In this document: piece by piece, positions 57,401 to 64,000 of the stretch
Numbering within the stretch: position 1 is the first letter of the stretch
Layout of the letters: each line of letters begins with the position of its first letter
Assembly (NCBI GenBank): GCA_036971475.1
Contig: JBAIZL010000001.1
Coordinates: 206,532,841-206,596,840 of the forward strand
Source of the DNA: Prosapia bicincta
Taxonomy: Eukaryota > Arthropoda > Insecta > Hemiptera > Cercopidae
Length of the DNA: 64,000 nt
Reading direction: 5' to 3'
Notes under the pieces: model-generated
Told to the model about the DNA's origin: nothing
Seen by the model: the letters and a program-made list of their open reading frames with translations, nothing else
The model's database searches: none
Position numbers and translations under genes: made by a program

Positions 57401-58077
57401 AAAAAATAACTTTAAAAAAACATAATAAAAAAAATTGTAATACATTGTCATATTTGCCATGAATCTTTGGCTTAATTTTTGTTTGACTGTATTTTTTTAT
57501 AAATCTAATACAAACAATTTTTACTTATTTTAAAATGTTAAATAATCTAAGTCCTATTGTTATTTAGTTTTAAAACTTGTCATATTTACATTATTCATTA
57601 TTGGTGTCTGAAATGTAAAAATAAGACTGTTGTTGTATATATCGGGGGGGGGGGTCTCAATATGTCAAGGGAGTATTAGATACAAAGTGATTTTTCCAAA
57701 AGCATGTAAGTATAAAGCGAATTTCTTTTTTCAGTTGGTTTCCACACCACATTAAGTTTAAATATATATGTATTGACCTGTTATACACAATAATACATAT
57801 ATATAAATCTACTAAGCTGTACAACTGAATGGCGCGTTAAGAGTTTTTTTATGGAACTCTTTCCCCATTAGGCCTATAAACCACAATGAACAGTAACATT
57901 GAATTAAAAATTTGATGCCCCCCCCCTAATAAATAAGACAAAATTTTAAACAACATGTGAATAAATATATAAGTTATATTTTACAATGTACTTACCAAAT
58001 TTGATTATTAGCTCATGGCTACTCATGCTTTCCTCGTAATATTCCATATGAACCTAATCTATTATGGATAGTGTTTG
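57401..58077. other. Intergenic AT-rich sequence
   Basis: Two runs of G or C (about 57,643 and 57,918) and no gene. Confidence 0.5.
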
Positions 58078-58084
58078 TTACTGG

Positions 58085-58430
58085 GTGACTCTATACATTC
58101 CTTCCAGGGTAACACAAACAATTATTTCAATTGTATATGCCCACATAAGACTCCTCAATAGATTGGATGGTAGGTACGTAACGCTTCTGACCATTTCATG
58201 CATCACTGAGCTATAACTAATGTGATCATTTTCCACGAGTTCAACTTTCACTAAAACACTAGAATACATAAGCCGGAAGGATTCTACGCTGTTAGAAATC
58301 GTTCTTAATTCCGAAACATTACGCACTATTCTTTCAAAGTAAATGTAAGCATAAGTATTAGGTTCCATTGCGAGACAATTGTGTAGTAATACAAGCACAT
58401 CATTTTCTCGTGTATATATATAGAAAGATA
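58085..58430 (-). CDS. Putative exon of an unrecognised host gene
   Basis: A strong acceptor (TTTGTTTTTTACAG) on the minus strand ends at 58,431. The frame after it is open for about 115 codons to a TAA at about 58,079. The peptide includes 'LVLLHNCLAMEPNTYAYIYF', 'SVESFRLMYSSVLVKVELVE' and a hydrophobic 'LMWAYTIEIIVCVTLEG' near the end, a possible membrane segment. The length and the hydrophobic stretch could suit an insect chemoreceptor-type protein, but no signature residues support that. A donor-like GTATAG lies inside 'EGMYR'. Function unknown. Confidence 0.5.
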
Positions 58431-59164
58431 CTGTAAAAAACAAAAGATACTTAGCATATAAACTTTACTTGTTCACCTGTGTACCGGTATGCAGACATAT
58501 TACCGTTTTAAGCTTACTTGATCACCCCGCAGATATATTTTCCAGACATGTTTCAATAGGGGCAGTCAATGCCCGCTTTCCAACCTGGTTCATATCCATA
58601 TTTTTTCTGCAGCTATTCTTAGTAAATATTTAGCGGTATACGTAATTTTTAAGTGCGTGAGCGTTTGTGTGAATGAATACGCAAGCGCATTCTTTAAAAT
58701 ATATATGTATTTAATATTAGTTTTGTATTTTAAAGTGTGTAATATTTTGTTCACTGTGACATGCTCGACTGCACACAGCTATTCATTGCAAATGTACCTA
58801 TTTTAACAATTTATATATACCATTTTTCCGTAACTAATTCATCATAAAATAATTTTTTCAACATTTATATGTTATATAAAACGTTGTGTGTGTGTGTGTA
58901 TATATGTTACATATAAAATTATCAATCGTTAATAAAATACTTTTTATTCATCCACTCTAGTCTAAATACATTGATTTAAACTTGTACTAGATGACACTTC
59001 ACGGTAATAGTTTTTTTGGAACTTACGTATTATACTGAGACCAGTAATATATACAGTATATAGGTAGGTACGTAGTAATGTATAAAATTACAACCACATC
59101 TATCCTGAATAGATAATTCATAGGTATATTCATTTTTAGATGTAATACAATGGGATGTTGCTAC

Positions 59165-59168
59165 TGCG

Positions 59169-59222
<54 letters not shown>
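59165..59222. repeat. (CG)n(CA)n microsatellite
   Basis: 'gcgcgcgcgc' runs into about 24 CA units, the same CG-then-CA structure as at 15,203. Confidence 0.93.
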
Positions 59223-59225
<3 letters not shown>

Positions 59226-62200
59226 CTACATGTCTAAAACGAGTTAACATAATAAAAACTTTTCTCTCTTTAACTTATCCATAGTGAGTTGTTCTGAGAT
59301 GCAGTAAACATATTCCATACAACGTTCCGCTCAGTTAATTTATACACTCTTGACATTTCCTAACAAAACCACTAGAGCACAGTAGACCCGCAGTTTTGAG
59401 TTGAACAAACTTGACCTTGCCTAATATGGTATAGCAGCTTTTGAACCATGACAAGTTTCTGTATCGGGTTTAGCCAGCATATGTCCATGCAATGCGTTCA
59501 GCAAGCGGTGTATGTTACTTTTTTTGTGACGTGTTAGTTTTTCGTGTTAGTTTAGTGTGTTTTTAAATGTTAAAATTTTGAATCTAAATGTATTTATTTA
59601 CAGCGTTTCACTTCTGTTAACATTATTATAATGTTTATTACTTGTTGGTAAGTAAACAGAATAATTTTTTAATTTTTTTAAATTTACAAATATTTACCTA
59701 TATTAATTGTAATATAGCCTATATATAAAAACTCTTTTTCCTCTGAAAAATAAAAAACATAATTTTTCACCTGTATTAAATATGATTTTTGTGTTCAAAT
59801 ATATGAAATCTTTTAAAAATAATAATGTAATAGTTTTTTTTACATAATTTTGTAGGAAATTTCTGCATATAATAATTTAGGTAAGATTTTTTCTGATATC
59901 GTTAAGACAAGTAAGCGTGCACAATATCTATATAAAACTAAATACAAAATCGTATAAAACAATTGCGTGTAGATATGGCATTTTAAACACAAAAAATCTA
60001 TTGTAAAATAGTATTGCTGTCTCTGCGTGATATTATAGCTTTGGAAAGGCTACAATACCACATCTTTTTATTGTATATAGGTTTTTAACATATGGAATTA
60101 TTGCACACAATATTTCGTATTTACTAATAATTATAGAATACTGCATTCAACGTATTGGCTTAAACATGCCTTTACTAATTCTAAAAAACGTTTTAATCAG
60201 CAGGATATTAAATCCTAATAATTATTTATTAATAGGAGAATAAATCCTGAAATTTCGTTTTTTTTGTGAAGGAAGGAACCGTTTTCCATTGTTACCGCTA
60301 AACTTTATTCTTCCTTTTGCATTCATAAATGTCGGAACTAACACAAAGGATGTCAATTATATAACAGATATTAGACTGTTTCTAACCTGTTTCTTTCCAT
60401 AAGCTGAAAATTATATTTTTATACTAGTTCAAATAATTATTTATTTATATATATTTATATATTTATTTTATTATATAAAAAAATATATAATACATATAAT
60501 ACATATATTATTTATTTATATATATTTATTTTATTATATAAAAAAATATATAATATTAATTGCTATATTTTTAATAAATAACATTTTTATTTAATTTTAA
60601 ATCGTTAACAATTTGTGCTAAAAATTAACAAATTACTTTCGGAAAACTACATTAAAAATATATATACTTAATATTTATTCATTTATTCTGAAATGCAATA
60701 TATGTTCAACTTTAAGTATACTTTCCTGTTCTCAAGTACGGCTCAATTAAAAAACATTAATGAGTTGCACAGTTATAAATCATTTGAAACCCTTTCAATA
60801 TTAGAGGAATAGATCCTTAAAATTCTACGCTAATTTCATTCTACTATTAAAAGTAAAAACTAAAATTTCTCCATTAAAAGACGTATACGAATGTTAAATT
60901 TGCAAAGTATCGAAGTGCTTCAATAATTTGTAAACTAAATATATGTCCAATAATGTTTAGCTCGTTATAACTTTACCGCTGCACAGTAAATGTTATGCTT
61001 TTTCATAAAAGAACTATAAATTGAATAAGCTATGCAAATTTAGTTAACTAGTTTTTTTATTTTAATATTTAAATATAAACGAACCGAAATAAAAAATATT
61101 ATAAAAATTAGAACCTTTATTTAAAAATCAGTTACTTTGTACACTGTAAAAGTCTGCCGCAGAAACTTAACAACCAGTTCTATAAAGACAAAACCTGTCT
61201 CGTTCTTTGCCCTATGTCAACAACCAGCAGGTGTGACAAACAGGTGACTTTGAAAACTGCACGTTTCTCCGCTTATGTGGGGCGCGTTTATGTAGAAGTG
61301 CGAGCTTGTAACATGACCTCCTCTTGACTACAGGATTAAATGAAAAAACCCTCAATATATACAAAGTAAGATTTTTGTTATAATAAATTATATAATTGCA
61401 TATCATTTATTATTTAATTATTGTTACAGCAATAAAAGAGTAGCCGTATTGAGCGCATGACTGTAAAATCAAGTGTCTTAACTAGCGTTTATTTTTAATT
61501 GTTTATTTTTAACACTGATTTCATTATTATAATTCTTTTAGTAGAAAAAGTTACTATATCTATTCACAAGTAAATTAAGGTATGCCTGTTTTTGTGTATT
61601 AACTTATAAATTATATTATATAACATCTGAAACTAGACAAATGTAACCCACATACGTTTAATTCTGACTTTTTGGAACGTTATAAAAAATATTCTCTAAA
61701 TTTGTTGAAATCAGATGTTGTACTCGTAATTTTCTGCATCGATAATAATTCTAAAAATAATTACCAATATTTTAATCAAATCTATCCTGACTGAATACTT
61801 TGTGCTGTTTTAATTACAGAACCACACGGCACATGTATTTCATGAGTAAATAAATATAATTGCTACTCGTTTGGAAAATAATATATATTTAATATAGCTT
61901 TTTATATTCTTAAGGACGTTTTTTTATTTATCTAACAAACAAAAATATTCACAGTTGATAAAAACTAGTTCTTTTGACTTAATCTAAGCGCAAGATGTCA
62001 TTTTTTCCCTACAAGTTACTACGAGTTATACTCTTAACGTTTTTATATAATTTATTTAATTATTCAACTTCTTTTTAAGGAAAAGCTTATTAAATTTTTA
62101 TTAATAAGGGAAATTAGTTTATGTAATTCAACAATAGGACACCTATTTCTGATAATATTAGCAACAAAACATTACTAGACCCTGAATATTAACTTTGTGT

Positions 62201-62694
62201 AAATTACACTAGGTTTAAAATTGAACCTGGTCGTTACGTTATTATAAGCCATACAAATATAAACATAGTACTCTATGTACAAATAATATTGTTTAGTATA
62301 AGATCTCCTTTCATTATGAGTTACCAGGAATTAAAAAAAGTAATATAGAAAAAAATGAGTTTTTTAAATTAAATTCCTAATAAAACCGATGAAGAAAAAT
62401 TTTGTTATATATTTATTGTTAAAATTATCATAACAGTTAATATATAAATAAATATGTATATAAAAAAAATAATATTTTCTCCCTCTGTACAGTATATGGT
62501 GTTTTTTTGTATATTATTTTTGTTTGTTACTATTTAATTAGTTTCTTTTTTCGTTTCTAATTTATGAAACTGATAGTGCTCTATAACGTATCATTTTATT
62601 ATTTATCTCTTGTAATGCTTTATTATTGCAATGAACGTTTTTTCTTATAATTTTATATACCTATTAAAGTAATCGCTTTCCTACAATTCCGCTA

Positions 62695-62752
62695 GCTCGT
62701 GTGTATGTGCTCGTGTGTGCGCGTACGCGCGCGCATGTTTGTGTGTGTTTGT
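62695..62752. repeat. Degenerate (GT)n/(CG)n tract
   Basis: Mixed GT, CG and GC alternating purine-pyrimidine stretch. Confidence 0.75.
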
Positions 62753-63409
62753 TTTGAAATACAATGCAATTACGTTAGGATTAATAAAACTCAGACTGAC
62801 AGGTGTTAAGACAGGTGTTGTGGGGGGGACGGGTAAAACTAGGTTTGATGAACTCAGAGGGGGCAGGTGTTGCACTGCATGTAGGTATTAGCTGTATATA
62901 AACGCGCAAAACGTTTAGGGACTGTTCACTTCTATGCATGACTTTATAGAGTGAATACTATGTTCTTGTTAGCTTTTAAGATATTTCAATGTTTTAATAT
63001 ATTTTTTATTCCCTTGTATTTTATATAGGTTACTTTGGTTTTATGCTTTGTAAAGAAGGTATGCACCCAGAGATAACGGTTTTTTGCGGTTCAAAATAAG
63101 TAACCATGCTTGAAACCCAAAAAATCTGCGAAAATATCGCCAGTTGTATATTGTTCGCATATCTTGGTCATATCTTATTTCCAAAGCATATAATTTGAGA
63201 TAACATCTCTGTATTGTGAGTTTTTGTTAGCTTGTTAAGAAATACAATTATAATATATGTTTATTCCTTGTTGTACTTTATATAGCTCACTTTGGTTTAC
63301 ATTATATTGTATTATTTAATTTTTTTGTGCATGTTAGACTAAATGTTTAGATGTATTTTGTGGTTGCATGTTAAATTTTATTTTTATAATTATAGCATAA
63401 ACACAGCAT

Positions 63410-63620
63410 GTTTTTCAGGTTAAAATAATTATATATGTATTTCTTCCAGGTTTATATAAATAATACCAATATTTATTCTTGTTTCAGCACGTTTTTCAGG
63501 TTAAAATAATTATATCTTTATTTATTTCAGGTTTTATATAAATAATACCAAATTTATTTAATAACATTTTTTTATTGTTTATTTTCAGGTAAAATAATAT
63601 ATGTTTCTTACTTCCAGGTT
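63410..63620 (+). repeat. 81-bp tandem repeat, about 2.5 copies
   Basis: GTTTTTCAGGTTAAAATAAT starts at 63,410 and 63,491. A shorter third copy around 63,585 keeps 'ttttcaggtaaaataat' and 'ttccaggttta'. Each unit contains two pyrimidine-CAGG acceptor-like words. Confidence 0.8.
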
Positions 63621-63639
63621 TACATCATTAATATCCCTA

Positions 63640-64000
63640 ATACTCCTTCCTCTTTCACGCATGCTAAGGCTATCTCCGGATAGTTTGTCTAGGGGCAACC
63701 CTGGCAAAGCGTGTTGTCCTGGACATCATAGTTTCTGTTCACTGGGAGCTTGATATCCAACCCTCACCCCCGCCCACCTTTTTGTCTTTTCCCCGAGGTG
63801 AGTAAACGTAGCGGATGATTGGCGAGATGAATTTCGCGTCATTCGTTGCATCACCCGGCTTCCAATAGTCATATAGCAAGAACGAATTCAGCGTATGTCT
63901 ATTATTCACTTACACCCCAATCCCTCTAGGTTGCCGTTGGTCTATTCGGCTGGTGACGTGACGAATTGCGTTCCAGTCTAGTAGAGCGCCTAGGGATCCC
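63640..64000 (+). repeat. Edge copy of the unit next to the polymerase relic
   Basis: Composition changes to markedly GC-richer at about 63,640 and stays so to the window end. The last 50 or so bases are the inverted match of 53,993-54,042. The unit probably continues beyond the window. The 300 bp to its left are not found elsewhere in the window and hold no ORF that I recognise. Confidence 0.6.

Larger units (their letters stand above)
58444..63409. other. Intergenic AT-rich sequence
   Basis: No gene was recognised. A minus ORF at 61,212-61,406 is somewhat GC-richer but lacks motifs. Microsatellites are listed separately. A short duplicated AT segment ('tattttattatataaaaaaa' type) lies at 60,430-60,560. 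G-runs occur at about 62,820. Confidence 0.45.

Overview
The window looks like AT-rich (roughly 70% A+T by eye), gene-poor nuclear DNA of an arthropod, most likely an insect. The reasons are long (AT)n, (CA)n and (GT)n microsatellites, spliceosomal-type exon edges, and a mixture of animal transposon families: Ty3/gypsy, mariner, PIF/Harbinger, piggyBac, Penelope-like and a Maverick/Polinton-type polymerase relic. No bacterial operon, rRNA, tRNA or CRISPR array could be supported. The species cannot be named from the sequence.

Left part (1-11,600). A nearly complete Ty3/gypsy LTR retrotransposon (1,347-9,197) sits in an (AT)n tract. Its two LTRs of about 1.2 kb are almost identical. It has gag, then protease-RT-RNase H in the same frame after a single UGA, then an integrase that is one frame off. 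No env gene was seen. The flanks are repetitive, with a 175-bp tandem repeat on the left.

Middle left (11,600-33,000). This is mostly non-coding. It holds two inverted copies of a short hairpin element, each embedded in (AT)n, a mariner-type transposase relic (about 14.8-15.2 kb), a Penelope-like GIY-YIG relic (18.1-18.5 kb), one plausible host exon (12.5 kb), and a Harbinger-like element (31.2-32.65 kb) whose MADF-type coding segment has expanded as a 42-bp tandem repeat.

Middle right (33.4-50.3 kb). A very large imperfect inverted repeat dominates. The left arm is about 4.2 kb and the right arm about 8.3 kb, the latter lengthened by a 2.8-kb insertion, a 159-bp tandem array and a decayed piggyBac. 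The loop holds two head-to-head Penelope-like reverse transcriptase fragments and a terminal-inverted-repeat element.

Right part (50.3-64 kb). Promoter-like modules with TATA boxes are duplicated ahead of an IAP-type RING exon whose 3' part is tandemly triplicated. A second decayed RING copy lies 2.9 kb further on. Between the two lies a decayed minus-strand fragment resembling the N-terminal part of Maverick/Polinton (adintovirus-like) DNA polymerase B proteins, and a 50-bp part of the same unit reappears inverted at the window edge. An intact, intronless, lysine-rich orphan ORF of 146 codons with a TATA box lies at 56.9 kb, and a plausible spliced host exon at 58.1-58.4 kb.

Apart from the retrotransposon's own proteins, nothing here forms a pathway. 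The most interesting area is 50.3-57.4 kb, where IAP-like, polymerase-like and orphan genes cluster with repeated promoters and hairpins, possibly the remains of an endogenised DNA virus or giant transposon. That last point is inference.
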